DNA from: Chryseobacterium gwangjuense
GTDB lineage: Bacteria; Bacteroidota; Bacteroidia; Flavobacteriales; Weeksellaceae
DNA length: 64,000 nucleotides
Direction: 5' to 3'
NCBI RefSeq assembly: GCF_021311115.1
Contig: NZ_JAJTNP010000001.1
Coordinates: forward strand, 434,001 to 498,000
Under the pieces are notes generated by a model. That model worked only from the letters and a program-made list of their open reading frames with translations. It made no database searches and was not told the DNA's origin. This document shows, in pieces, positions 16,738 to 24,642 of this stretch; position 1 is the stretch's first letter, and every line of letters begins with the position of its first letter. Made by a program: the position numbers and the translations under genes.

Positions 16738-18153
16738 TTATTCTTCAGCTTTCTTATTTCTATTAATAAAATAATAAACAGGAAGTCCGAGTAAAACCAT
16801 CACAAATCCGGGCCAGGTGTATTGTTGTTTATACATTAAAAGCAAAATACAGAAACCTGTTCCTATAATCAGATAAATAATCGGAGTAATTGGGTATAAC
16901 CATGTCTTGTAAGGTCTTTCCAGGTTTGGTTGCTTGTATCGTAAATAAATCACCCCAAAAACAGTGATCATATAAAACAATACAATCACGAAAGAGATCA
17001 TATCCAAAAGGTTTCCGTACTGACCGCTCAAACAAAGCAAAGAAGCCCAAATTCCTTGCATCCATAGCGCATTTGCCGGAACTTCATTTTTATTGTTCTG
17101 TTCAGCTTGTTTAAAGAACATCCCATCTTTTGCCATCGTTTGGAAAACTCTTGCTCCTGCTAAGATTAATCCGTTATTACATCCAAATGTTGAAACCATT
17201 ACCAACACAGCAATAATGACCGTTCCCGCACTTCCGAAAATAAAATGAGAAGCAGCAACCGCTACCCTGTCATTTTCTGCAAATGCAATGGCATCTCTAT
17301 CCAAAGCATTTAAATACACATAATTAACAGCAATGTATAAAATCATGACAGCGGTTGTTCCATAGATCATTGATTTCACAACATTTTTCTTAGGATTTTC
17401 AATTTCTCCAGAAACGAAAGTCACACTTTCCCAAGCTACAGAGCTAAATACAGAACCTACCATTGCTGCAGCAATTCCCCCCATTAAAGTCATACCACTA
17501 ATCGGTTCCCAACCTTCTTTCAAGAAATTTCCAAGCGTATCTTTTTTAAGGTTATTAAAAGAATCCATTCCCAAACTGAAATTTTCAGCCATATGCGAAA
17601 TATCTACCAAAATAAATCCTGCTGCAATTAATCCTACTAAAGCAATAATTTTAGAGCCTGTAAAGATATTCTGCAGTAATTTCCCGCTTTCTACACCTCT
17701 TGTGTTGATATACGTAAGTAAAACAATAATGGCAATCGCTAAAATCTGAATCCAGGTAATTTTAAATTCTCCACTTTGAAAAATTGGAGCGGCATCATTT
17801 AAAGCCGGAACCAAATAAGCCGTAAACTTACCAAAAGCCATCGCAACTGCTGCAATCGTTCCTGTCTGAATCACCGTAAACAATCCCCATCCATACAAGA
17901 AACCCATCTTTTTTCCAAAAATTTCTTTAAGATAGGTGTATTGTCCACCCGCTTTAGGATACAGTGCAGAAAGCTCTCCATAGCTTATTGCTGCGGCAAC
18001 CGTCATGATTCCTGTAATGACCCAAACAATTATCAACCAGAATCCTGAACCTAAATTCCGCATCATATCTGCGCTTACAATAAAGATTCCGCTTCCGATC
18101 ATAGATCCCATTACGAGCATAATGGCATCCCAAAGTTTTAGTTTTTTCTGCAT
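16738..18153 (-). CDS. APC-family amino acid permease
   Basis: The 471-residue membrane protein has about 12 helices. The first begins KLWDAIMLVMGSMIGSGIF and carries the substrate-binding GSGIF motif of the APC superfamily. AISYGELSALYPKAGGQY follows in helix 3, and ESVTFVSGEIENPKKN comes after helix 6. It should move amino acids across the inner membrane by proton symport or exchange; the substrate cannot be told. A -7 element TAtaTTTG (18177-18170) precedes the ATG by 17 bp. It is a single-gene unit with its own terminator. Confidence 0.88.
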   Translation of the reverse strand: MQKKLKLWDAIMLVMGSMIGSGIFIVSADMMRNLGSGFWLIIVWVITGIMTVAAAISYGELSALYPKAGGQYTYLKEIFGKKMGFLYGWGLFTVIQTGTIAAVAMAFGKFTAYLVPALNDAAPIFQSGEFKITWIQILAIAIIVLLTYINTRGVESGKLLQNIFTGSKIIALVGLIAAGFILVDISHMAENFSLGMDSFNNLKKDTLGNFLKEGWEPISGMTLMGGIAAAMVGSVFSSVAWESVTFVSGEIENPKKNVVKSMIYGTTAVMILYIAVNYVYLNALDRDAIAFAENDRVAVAASHFIFGSAGTVIIAVLVMVSTFGCNNGLILAGARVFQTMAKDGMFFKQAEQNNKNEVPANALWMQGIWASLLCLSGQYGNLLDMISFVIVLFYMITVFGVIYLRYKQPNLERPYKTWLYPITPIIYLIIGTGFCILLLMYKQQYTWPGFVMVLLGLPVYYFINRNKKAEE

Positions 18154-18169
18154 AGTGAAGTATAGGCCT

Positions 18170-18177
18170 CAAATATA
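18170..18177 (-). promoter_or_regulatory. Permease -7 promoter element
   Basis: TAtaTTTG on the minus strand ends 17 bp before the permease ATG. No -33 TTG was found at the usual distance. Confidence 0.5.
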
Positions 18178-18273
18178 AATAAATATGCAATTGGTTTTGA
18201 ATTTTGTTTCAAATTTCAAAACAGACCTGCTTTTTATCAATTTTTTCTTCATTTATGATTCAGTTTTTATTAG

Positions 18274-18281
18274 TACTTTTG
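18274..18281 (+). promoter_or_regulatory. -7 promoter element of the DUF4920 gene
   Basis: TActTTTG on the plus strand, 15 bp before the ATG at 18297. It argues that transcription begins inside the longer frame and therefore supports the shorter start. Confidence 0.6.
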
Positions 18282-18296
18282 AAAAAAATATTAAAA

Positions 18297-18803
18297 ATGA
18301 AATTCAAAGCGATATTATTTGCAGTAGCAGTAAGTGCTTCTACTTTAGCTTTTGCGCAGGAAACAAAAAAAGCAGGTCCACCAGCAGGAAACGCATTGGT
18401 AGGTGATACTTATGGAGGTGGTGTAGCTTCAACTATTGAATCAAAAGCAATCTCTGTAGAAAAATTAAGCAAAAAGCTTAAAAAAGAGAAAAAAGTAGAA
18501 AACGTTGCCATAAAAGGAAAAGTAACTGATGTTTGTGATAAAAAAGGATGCTGGTTAACAATCCAGACGGAAGATAACTCTCAATTTTTTGTGAAAATGA
18601 AAGATTATGCATTCTTTGTTCCTACTGCATTGAAAGGAAAAACAGTCGTAATGGATGGAACAGCTGAGAGAAAGGTAACTTCAATTGACGAACAAAAGCA
18701 CTACGCAGAAGATGCTAAAAAGCCTCAATCTGAAATTGATGCTATTAAAGCTCCTAAAGAAGAAATCAGATTCGTTGCTAACGGAATTAAGGTGGTAAAC
18801 TAA
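18297..18803 (+). CDS. DUF4920 periplasmic protein
   Basis: From the ATG at 18297 the protein has 168 residues. It has a signal peptide (MKFKAILFAVAVSASTLAFAQ) and a Lys-rich linker. The domain centres on GKVTDVCDKKGCWLTIQ, whose paired cysteines are the hallmark of the DUF4920 family, thought to adopt an OB-like fold. The VPTALKGKTVVMDG stretch fits the same family. Function is unknown; the two conserved Cys could bind metal or undergo redox. The frame is open 31 codons further upstream, but a promoter element lies there. Confidence 0.8.
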   Translation: MKFKAILFAVAVSASTLAFAQETKKAGPPAGNALVGDTYGGGVASTIESKAISVEKLSKKLKKEKKVENVAIKGKVTDVCDKKGCWLTIQTEDNSQFFVKMKDYAFFVPTALKGKTVVMDGTAERKVTSIDEQKHYAEDAKKPQSEIDAIKAPKEEIRFVANGIKVVN

Positions 18804-18813
18804 TAAAAACAGC

Positions 18814-18870
18814 TTTGTCACTCCGAACGAAGTGAAGAATCTCAGATTACTCCTATCGTCGAAATGAAAA
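18814..18870. repeat. Dispersed intergenic repeat (GTCACTCCGAACGAAGTG type)
   Basis: The stretch beginning TTGTCACTCCGAACGAAGTG and running on to AATCTCAGATT and GTCGAAATGA resembles a small repeat I know from many Bacteroidota intergenic regions. It lies between the DUF4920 stop and a terminator. A weaker relative is at 4068. Confidence 0.5.
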
Positions 18871-18879
18871 TATATAAAA

Positions 18880-18910
18880 CAAAAGCGGAACATATTGTTC
18901 CGCTTTTTTT
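18880..18910. terminator. Bidirectional terminator between DUF4920 and the M14 peptidase
   Basis: AAAAGCGGAACA and TGTTCCGCTTTT form a perfect 12-bp stem with a 3-base loop. The T-run on the plus strand overlaps the stop codon of the convergent peptidase gene. Confidence 0.9.
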
Positions 18911-20018
18911 AGTCTTCTATCGTAAAGTTTACTTCTTCATCCAGTTTCGGATATTTAGTCGCAGAAACAAATCTTTTTCCTGTACAGTCTATTTCCAGCC
19001 AGCCTTTTCGCTGCTTTACATCTCCTACTTCCATTACATAAGGAATAAAAGATATTTCATCATTCCCCTCTTCTTTTATTTCTCTGTATTGCACTGCCAC
19101 ATCCAGAATACATTCATGTTCTGTATTCAGTTTTATATTTCTGTAAACAATATCGTAATGAGTTTCTCTATTCTCCGGAATTGTAAGATAGTTTTCCCAG
19201 CCATCAATTCCAGAATTAAGTTCGCTTATCGCCTTTAAAGCATAGTAGAATGCAATCGTATAGTATTTTCTCGTTCCCTGTCTTGTATAGTCGTCTACAA
19301 AATGTCCCCCTTCAAATAAAATAGTAGGCATTCCGGCTTTAATAAAATTATCACCTGTAGAAGTCGGATAAAACTCGTCTGAATATCTACCGATCTGATT
19401 AGGGATCATTTCTTTTAAGTGATGATAAACATCAGCAATTACTGCCATACATTTCTTTCTGTTTTCTGTCACGGTTCTTTCCACATCTTCAGAAGGAGCT
19501 AAAAAGGACAATGTTGCAGGATGAATTCCGTCTGTAGTAAAAATTGTTCTCTGCTCATGAAGATTCAAGGCATAGTCGTATTTTTTAGAAGCTACTGCAT
19601 TTTTAAGGAATTTAATCTCAGTACTTGCTTCGTTGTGGAAATCTCTGTTCAAATCAATTTCTGCTGCATTCAGCCTTGTCCATCTTTCCGAACCGTCAGG
19701 ATTTAACATAAAAATAAAGTCCAGCTTTATCTTACTGAATAATTCTTCCTTCAATTGAGGAGCTTTATCCAAAGTCATTAACAAATCAAGCATTGCGTGT
19801 GTTGCATTCGATTCGTTTCCGTGCATTTGTGACCATGCAAGAACAGCAATGTTTCCGGTTCCAATGGTTAATTGATAAATAGGCTTTCCTAAATACGACT
19901 TTCCAATCTCTTGAATATAATCGCTGAGATTCTTCTGTAGGTAAGAAAATAATTTTTCAGGGGAAATATAACGGTTAGGAAAATCAGGATTCTGCTGATA
20001 AATCTGTTCAAAGTTCAT
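18909..20018 (-). CDS. M14-family zinc carboxypeptidase
   Basis: From the ATG at 20018 (MNFEQIYQQNPDF) the protein has 369 residues. The zinc ligands of the carboxypeptidase A fold are His66 and Glu69 in HGNES and His154 in NLHEQR. NPDGSERWTR carries the substrate-carboxylate Arg, and the catalytic Glu is expected in TILFEGGHF near 250. It has no signal peptide, so a cytoplasmic role in trimming peptides or cell-wall peptides is possible. A longer frame begins with TTG 8 codons upstream and is less likely. Its stop lies inside the shared terminator. Confidence 0.88.
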   Translation of the reverse strand: MNFEQIYQQNPDFPNRYISPEKLFSYLQKNLSDYIQEIGKSYLGKPIYQLTIGTGNIAVLAWSQMHGNESNATHAMLDLLMTLDKAPQLKEELFSKIKLDFIFMLNPDGSERWTRLNAAEIDLNRDFHNEASTEIKFLKNAVASKKYDYALNLHEQRTIFTTDGIHPATLSFLAPSEDVERTVTENRKKCMAVIADVYHHLKEMIPNQIGRYSDEFYPTSTGDNFIKAGMPTILFEGGHFVDDYTRQGTRKYYTIAFYYALKAISELNSGIDGWENYLTIPENRETHYDIVYRNIKLNTEHECILDVAVQYREIKEEGNDEISFIPYVMEVGDVKQRKGWLEIDCTGKRFVSATKYPKLDEEVNFTIED

Positions 20019-20116
20019 TCTGTAATAATTTACAAGAGTCAAATTTAACCATTTTTAAGGAAAAAATAAAATTAACATTTGTAATTATATTAAACGATGT
20101 AAATTGACAGAATGTC

Positions 20117-20300
20117 TGTGGATAAAATTGTGGATTAATAATAATTCAATAAATACAATTTAATATATTTAAATTCAGTTAGTTACAAAATTTATTTAAA
20201 TATCTTTTTTAACCTTACTTAAAGTGGAAAATTCCCTATTTATCAACATTTGGGTGTAATTCTATTAAACATGGAAAAGTGTGGAAAATACTGTTGATAA
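20117..20300. other. Cluster of five DnaA-box-like 9-mers (candidate origin or DnaA-binding locus)
   Basis: TGTGGATAA at 20117-20125 is a perfect DnaA box (reverse strand). Four more differ from the consensus by one base: TGTGGATTA at 20129, TTATCAACA at 20240, TGTGGAAAA at 20280 and TGTTGATAA at 20292. They lie within 184 bp of AT-rich, gene-free DNA. Such clusters are typical of replication origins or DnaA-regulated sites. Against an origin, genes for more than 20 kb on both sides are almost all on the minus strand, with no switch of orientation. Confidence 0.5.
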
Positions 20301-20773
20301 CTGTTTTATACAAATGTAAATTGTTAATAATTTGCGATTAGATTTTGAAATTTTGGCTTTATTTTGATCTTAGTTCAATTCTGTAAGTATTTTTAAAAGT
20401 TTAATAGATCAGTAAAATATTTTGGCAATACTATTTATCAGGAAACTCTCTTGTATGGGTTGTTTGCGGTCATTTATCAGCCAAAATTAATGTTCTAAAA
20501 TAGAGTTTTACCAATGTAATCAAGCATTTATACTGTCTCCCACTCTATAACCCATAATTTCCATGAAAAAGCATCGTTACCATCCATGAATAGGATATTT
20601 ATCCAATCATATAGCATTCAGTTTTTCATTAAGTCATTTATCTAATCTTTTACTTTAAGTAGAATGTAAAAAAGTGAATTTTGGGGAAAATTTGTTTATT
20701 AAAAATTGGAATAAAATTTTACAAACAATATAAATAGCTGTTTATCAGTTAATTATTACTATTTACAAATGTA

Positions 20774-20838
20774 TTGTCAATAAATTTAAAATTGTTTACA
20801 TTTGTGTTTTGCATTTGTAAACTTTATTTTTACATTTG
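20774..20838 (+). promoter_or_regulatory. Tandem promoters of the XRE regulator gene
   Basis: There are two exact Bacteroidota promoters. TTG at 20774-20776 with TAcaTTTG at 20797-20804 has a spacing of 20. TTG at 20809-20811 with TAcaTTTG at 20831-20838 has a spacing of 19. The second would start transcription about 18-20 bp before the ATG. Both -7 elements lie inside TTACAwwTGTAA dyads, so a protein bound there should block RNA polymerase. Confidence 0.7.
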
Positions 20839-20862
20839 TAACACGATTAAAAATCAATTTTT

Positions 20863-21402
20863 ATGAGTTTAAACGAGAGAATTTCCAAAGTTATAGAGTA
20901 TTCTAATCTTACCTCTTCCGAGTTTGCTGACGAGATCGATGTTCAACGTTCTTCTATTTCGCACATCACTTCGGGAAGAAACAAACCGTCTTTGGAGTTC
21001 ATCATAAAAATAAAATCACGCTTCCCTGAAATTCTTTGGGACTGGTTGGTAACAGGTGAAGGGCAAATGCTGAAATTCGATTTGCCTGAAGCCAAAGAAA
21101 TTCCTGAATCAACAACAGAGGAAGAAGTTTCAAAACCGACTTCCCTTCCCGACCTTTTTACGATGATGAATAATGATGAAGATTTCGGGACTGAAGAAAC
21201 TGAAATTATACCTCCAAAACAAAGTCCTGGAGAATCGTTTATACCGCCCCAAAGTACAGCACAGGAAAAAATATTCGATTCTCAGCGATTAGAAAACACC
21301 TATCAACAAAGGACAAATCAAGTATCTGGAAATCAACAAAATAAAATAAAACGTATTGTTTTGTTCTATGAAAACGGAAAATTTGAAAGTTTTGAGCCCT
21401 AA
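20863..21402 (+). CDS. XRE-type helix-turn-helix regulator with long flexible tail
   Basis: The 179-residue protein has an XRE/Cro helix-turn-helix at residues 1-65. SSEFADEIDVQRSSISHITSG is split as helix 2, turn and recognition helix RSSISHITSGRNKPS, followed by FPEILWDWLVTGEG. The middle (residues 75-155) is Pro/Glu/Gln-rich and likely disordered. A short conserved-looking end reads KIKRIVLFYENGKF. It is the only plus-strand gene between 18.8 and 44.9 kb. Seven dyads and two promoters upstream suggest self-repression. Its targets beyond itself are unknown. Confidence 0.8.
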   Translation: MSLNERISKVIEYSNLTSSEFADEIDVQRSSISHITSGRNKPSLEFIIKIKSRFPEILWDWLVTGEGQMLKFDLPEAKEIPESTTEEEVSKPTSLPDLFTMMNNDEDFGTEETEIIPPKQSPGESFIPPQSTAQEKIFDSQRLENTYQQRTNQVSGNQQNKIKRIVLFYENGKFESFEP

Positions 21403-21437
21403 AAAAAGTCTGATCAAAAAATGATCAGACTTTTTAT
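21401..21437. terminator. Bidirectional terminator between the XRE gene and proline dehydrogenase
   Basis: AAAAAGTCTGATCA and TGATCAGACTTTTT form a perfect 14-bp stem with a 5-base loop. The XRE stop codon touches its left edge, and the convergent PRODH gene ends 22 bp to the right. Confidence 0.92.
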
Positions 21438-21458
21438 TTTTATCCTTAAAGAAAAAGA

Positions 21459-22628
21459 TTATTTTCCCTTTCTTCTTTCGAGTTCTTTTTTGATAAGACC
21501 TAGTTCTCTTCCGGTTTGCCCGGCAACAGAAGTATTTTCCTGAGCTCTTCTGGTAAGATATGGAACTACATCTTTTACAGGTCCGTAAGGAAGGTATTTT
21601 GCCGCATTATAGCCTTTATCAGACAAATAAAATGTAATATTATCACTCATCCCGTAAAGTTGTCCAAAATACACATGATGATTCCCGTTTTCAAGGTTTT
21701 TAGCCTTCATTTTATCCATTACCAGCTCAGAAGAGATCTCGTTGTGTGTTCCGAAGAAAGCAGAAACTTTATCCAGATGATTCATTACAAAATCAATTCC
21801 TGCATTGTAGTTTTTATCTGAAGATTCTTTGTTAGGCTGAATCGGATCTGCATATCCTTTTTCCGCTGCTCTGGCTCTTTCTTTTTCCATATAAGCACCA
21901 CGAACAATTTTATAGCCGATAAAATATCCTTTTTCTCTCGCTCTTTGAAGATGCTCTTCCATGTATTCCAATCTTCCGGTTCTATACATTTGAATGGTAT
22001 TCCAAACAATAGGTTTTTCCTGATTGTACTTTTCCATCATCTCTTCACAAAGTTGATCAGCTGAATCCTGCATCCAGGTTTCTTCTGCATCTACCATTAC
22101 TTTTTTATCATTTTCATGGCATAATTTACATACTTCATCAAACCTTTTTACGACTCTTTCCCACTCTTCTTTTTGGCTTGAAGTCAGTTCCGTATTCTTG
22201 CCTACCGCTTCATACAAATCGATTCTACCAAAAGCAGTCGGTTTAAAAACGATAAACGGAATCGCAGGATTTCCCACAGAAAATCGTACAATATCTTTGA
22301 TTTCGTTACATACAGCATCAAAAGTTGCTTCATCTTCTTTACCTTCAATAGAATAGTCGAAGATACTTCCAACTCCTCTTTTGAACAATTGTTTCACTAC
22401 TTTCATACTTTCTTCACGGGTTTCACCACCGCAAAACTGTTCAAATAAAGTATTTTTTACAATTCCGGTAACAAAAGGAAAATCATTGTGAACGGTGAAA
22501 TTAAGAACAGAAGTTCCAATTTTAGTCAGTGAAGGCTGTTCGATCATTTTGAACATCCAGTACGCTTTCTTTAACTGTGCATCAGATTTATCTGCAAACG
22601 CAACTTGAGTATCGTTAAAAATGGGCAT
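21459..22628 (-). CDS. Proline dehydrogenase (monofunctional)
   Basis: PRODH oxidises proline to pyrroline-5-carboxylate with FAD, feeding electrons to the quinone pool. The 389-residue protein is the stand-alone PRODH TIM barrel without the aldehyde dehydrogenase half. Typical segments are KVMVDAEETWMQ, GYKIVRGAYMEKERARA (the conserved Arg-Gly-Ala-Tyr near the flavin) and the substrate-binding YLTRRAQENTS close to the end. A TAccTTTG -7 element lies at 22661-22654. It forms a single-gene unit. Confidence 0.93.
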   Translation of the reverse strand: MPIFNDTQVAFADKSDAQLKKAYWMFKMIEQPSLTKIGTSVLNFTVHNDFPFVTGIVKNTLFEQFCGGETREESMKVVKQLFKRGVGSIFDYSIEGKEDEATFDAVCNEIKDIVRFSVGNPAIPFIVFKPTAFGRIDLYEAVGKNTELTSSQKEEWERVVKRFDEVCKLCHENDKKVMVDAEETWMQDSADQLCEEMMEKYNQEKPIVWNTIQMYRTGRLEYMEEHLQRAREKGYFIGYKIVRGAYMEKERARAAEKGYADPIQPNKESSDKNYNAGIDFVMNHLDKVSAFFGTHNEISSELVMDKMKAKNLENGNHHVYFGQLYGMSDNITFYLSDKGYNAAKYLPYGPVKDVVPYLTRRAQENTSVAGQTGRELGLIKKELERRKGK

Positions 22629-22653
22629 TATAATTATATAATTTAGGGTTTTG

Positions 22654-22661
22654 CAAAGGTA
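22654..22661 (-). promoter_or_regulatory. Proline dehydrogenase -7 promoter element
   Basis: TAccTTTG on the minus strand, 25 bp upstream of the PRODH ATG. No TTG at the -33 distance was found. Confidence 0.5.
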
Positions 22662-22693
22662 AGCATAACCTTAGTTTTTTTAAAGATTTTTTT

Positions 22694-23623
22694 CTACAAT
22701 TTACTTTCAATTCCGTTCAAAAGCATTGAAATAATTCCGACAAAAACCCAAAATCTTAATATATTGAGGGTCAGAAAATTGCTTTTTTTAAATTGATTCA
22801 TCAAGAGATAAATACAAAAAATCATTACAAATAAGCCCCCTGTAAAATAATAGGCCATAAAGCCCGAAATTCCGGTACGGGTAATTAGTTTCATTGAAAC
22901 TGCCATGGTAATGATGAGCAAAGAAATGATAATTATTTTTGTGTTTTTGCTTTTAAAATAATTGGGAATTGTAATGTATCCAAATGCTTTATCGACACTT
23001 TTCGTTAATGTATCTTTCACGATATCAATACATAAAAGAATAAGAAACAGAAAGATTGCCATCAACAACACTTTCTTAGAAAATGTTCCATAATAAACCA
23101 TCATTCCAAAAAAAGGATACAAAGTAAGACTTACAAAAGTGAGATTATTGATGATTAAAATGCGGCTCAGTTTATGACTGTAAAACCACATAAAAAATTG
23201 ATATACAACAAAGAAGAAGAATACACGATGCGAAATCATCCAGGCAACTCCTAAGGACAAAACGCTCAAAACCAAATAAGCATATAAGAAATATTTTTGC
23301 TTGATAAAGCTCTGAATCCTTGTTCTGAAAGGTTTTACCAGATGATCTTTCTCAAAATCATAAAACTGATTGATAATTCCACCTGCTAGAATGGTAAGTA
23401 CCGTACAGAAAATGATCCCATGAACCTTAAAATCAAAGACAAATTTTCTGAAGTTTTCGTCCTGATTAAAAAGAAAAAACGTGGAAACATAGAGTGCAAA
23501 TGTAAGCAAAGCCGCTACAAAAAAGCGGGCTCCCAAAAGAAAGCCTACAAACTGTGAAAATCTGTAAAATAGAGATTTTGAGATATAATTTTTCTGTTGG
23601 AAAGTTTCTTTTTCAGAATTCAT
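22694..23623 (-). CDS. UbiA-family prenyltransferase
   Basis: This is a 309-residue inner-membrane protein of eight or nine helices. It carries the two UbiA motifs: NQFYDFEKD near residue 85 and DIVKDTLTKSVDK in the second half. They hold Mg and the prenyl diphosphate. It lacks the menA-specific NDYGDG version. Close relatives are often annotated as geranylgeranylglycerol-phosphate geranylgeranyltransferase, an archaeal name that need not apply. The acceptor is unknown. It follows a mevalonate-kinase-like gene by 10 bp, so an isoprenoid role is consistent. Confidence 0.8.
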   Translation of the reverse strand: MNSEKETFQQKNYISKSLFYRFSQFVGFLLGARFFVAALLTFALYVSTFFLFNQDENFRKFVFDFKVHGIIFCTVLTILAGGIINQFYDFEKDHLVKPFRTRIQSFIKQKYFLYAYLVLSVLSLGVAWMISHRVFFFFVVYQFFMWFYSHKLSRILIINNLTFVSLTLYPFFGMMVYYGTFSKKVLLMAIFLFLILLCIDIVKDTLTKSVDKAFGYITIPNYFKSKNTKIIIISLLIITMAVSMKLITRTGISGFMAYYFTGGLFVMIFCIYLLMNQFKKSNFLTLNILRFWVFVGIISMLLNGIESKL

Positions 23624-23633
23624 TCCAGGCTAT

Positions 23634-24560
23634 TTAAAATCTGTAAATAACTTCTTTTTGGAAACCGTCAAGCATTTTTTCTGCTTTCTCATAGTCTTGA
23701 GTGAAGCCTAAAATGTATCCACCACCGCCACTTCCGCAAAGTTTCAGATAATAAGCATTAGAATCCAGACCTTTTTTCCAGATATTAAAGATACTTTCAG
23801 GAATCATTGGACGGAAATGTTCGTAAGCCCAATGAGAAAGCTTTTTAAGGTTTCTAAAGAATGGATTCATATCTTTTTTAAGGAAAGCCTCAATACAAGC
23901 ATTATTGTAACGGATAAACTCTTCTTTCAGCGTTTTACGGAAACCTTCGGTCTTCATTTTTTCAAAGAAAATCTGAATCATTGGTCCGGTTTCGCCTGTA
24001 ATCCCTGAATCGATTAAGAAGATTGCACCTTTTCCGGTCTGACCTTCCGGAATAGAAACTTTGTCTAAATTTTCTTTATTTTCGATAAGAATCGGAAGGT
24101 TCATATAACAGATCAAAGGATCCATCCCAGAACTTTTTCCATGGAAATAGCTTTCCATTTCTCCAAAAACGGCTTTCAGATTCTTTAAATTATCTTTAGA
24201 AATAGTTTCTGGATTAAGCTTTTCTAGCGAATATTTTTCAAAGATAGCGGCTACCAAAGCTCCTGAACTTCCCACTCCGTATCCTTGTGGAATATTAGAA
24301 TCAAAGAAAAGTCCGTTTGAAATATCTTTTTTAAAACGGTCAATATCAAGTTTGAAGTCTCCTGAGAAACTCAAATCCGCTAAATAATCGGAATATTTGA
24401 GTAAATGAGCATTCGATTTTTGTTCAAATGCCGAGTTCAGATCAGAATATTTTAAAGTTCCTTTATAAAAACTGTAAGGTACTACCAAACCTTGGGAATC
24501 TTCAATCATTCCGTATTCACCAAACAAAATTATTTTTGCGTAGAATAAAGGGTTTGTCAT
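23634..24560 (-). CDS. GHMP kinase, mevalonate kinase-like
   Basis: Mevalonate kinase phosphorylates mevalonate in the mevalonate route to isoprenoids. The 308-residue protein begins FYAKIILFGEYGMIE, the usual substrate-side motif of this group. It has the ATP-binding loop PQGYGVGSSGAL at 91-102 and the C-terminal GHMP motif LCGSGGGGYILGF. The length suits mevalonate kinase, although phosphomevalonate kinase is possible. The adjacent UbiA prenyltransferase fits an isoprenoid setting. The start is the ATG at 24560. Confidence 0.78.
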   Translation of the reverse strand: MTNPLFYAKIILFGEYGMIEDSQGLVVPYSFYKGTLKYSDLNSAFEQKSNAHLLKYSDYLADLSFSGDFKLDIDRFKKDISNGLFFDSNIPQGYGVGSSGALVAAIFEKYSLEKLNPETISKDNLKNLKAVFGEMESYFHGKSSGMDPLICYMNLPILIENKENLDKVSIPEGQTGKGAIFLIDSGITGETGPMIQIFFEKMKTEGFRKTLKEEFIRYNNACIEAFLKKDMNPFFRNLKKLSHWAYEHFRPMIPESIFNIWKKGLDSNAYYLKLCGSGGGGYILGFTQDYEKAEKMLDGFQKEVIYRF

Positions 24561-24642
24561 TTCTTTAAAACAATTTTAAAAGCTTACTGCAAAGTTACTA
24601 TAATTCTGCTGAATATTAACAAATTTTAAGCCATACTCTATG

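Larger units (their letters stand above)
20073..20841. promoter_or_regulatory. Seven TTACAwwTGTAA dyads upstream of the XRE regulator
   Basis: Copies lie at 20073-20084 (TAACATTTGTAA), 20308-20319 (ATACAAATGTAA), 20508-20519 (TTACCAATGTAA), 20763-20774 (TTACAAATGTAT), 20796-20807 (TTACATTTGTGT), 20809-20820 (TTGCATTTGTAA) and 20830-20841 (TTACATTTGTAA, perfect). Four are packed into the last 80 bp before the XRE gene. Two of these overlap TAcaTTTG -7 elements. The simplest reading is operators for the XRE protein itself. The 820-bp gap otherwise holds only the DnaA-box cluster and AT-rich sequence. Confidence 0.65.

Noticed and set aside
20043..20862. A tRNA or small protein gene in the long gap
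   Set aside because: No cloverleaf, no frame with a plausible start and no family; only DnaA-box-like sites, dyads and promoters are visible.
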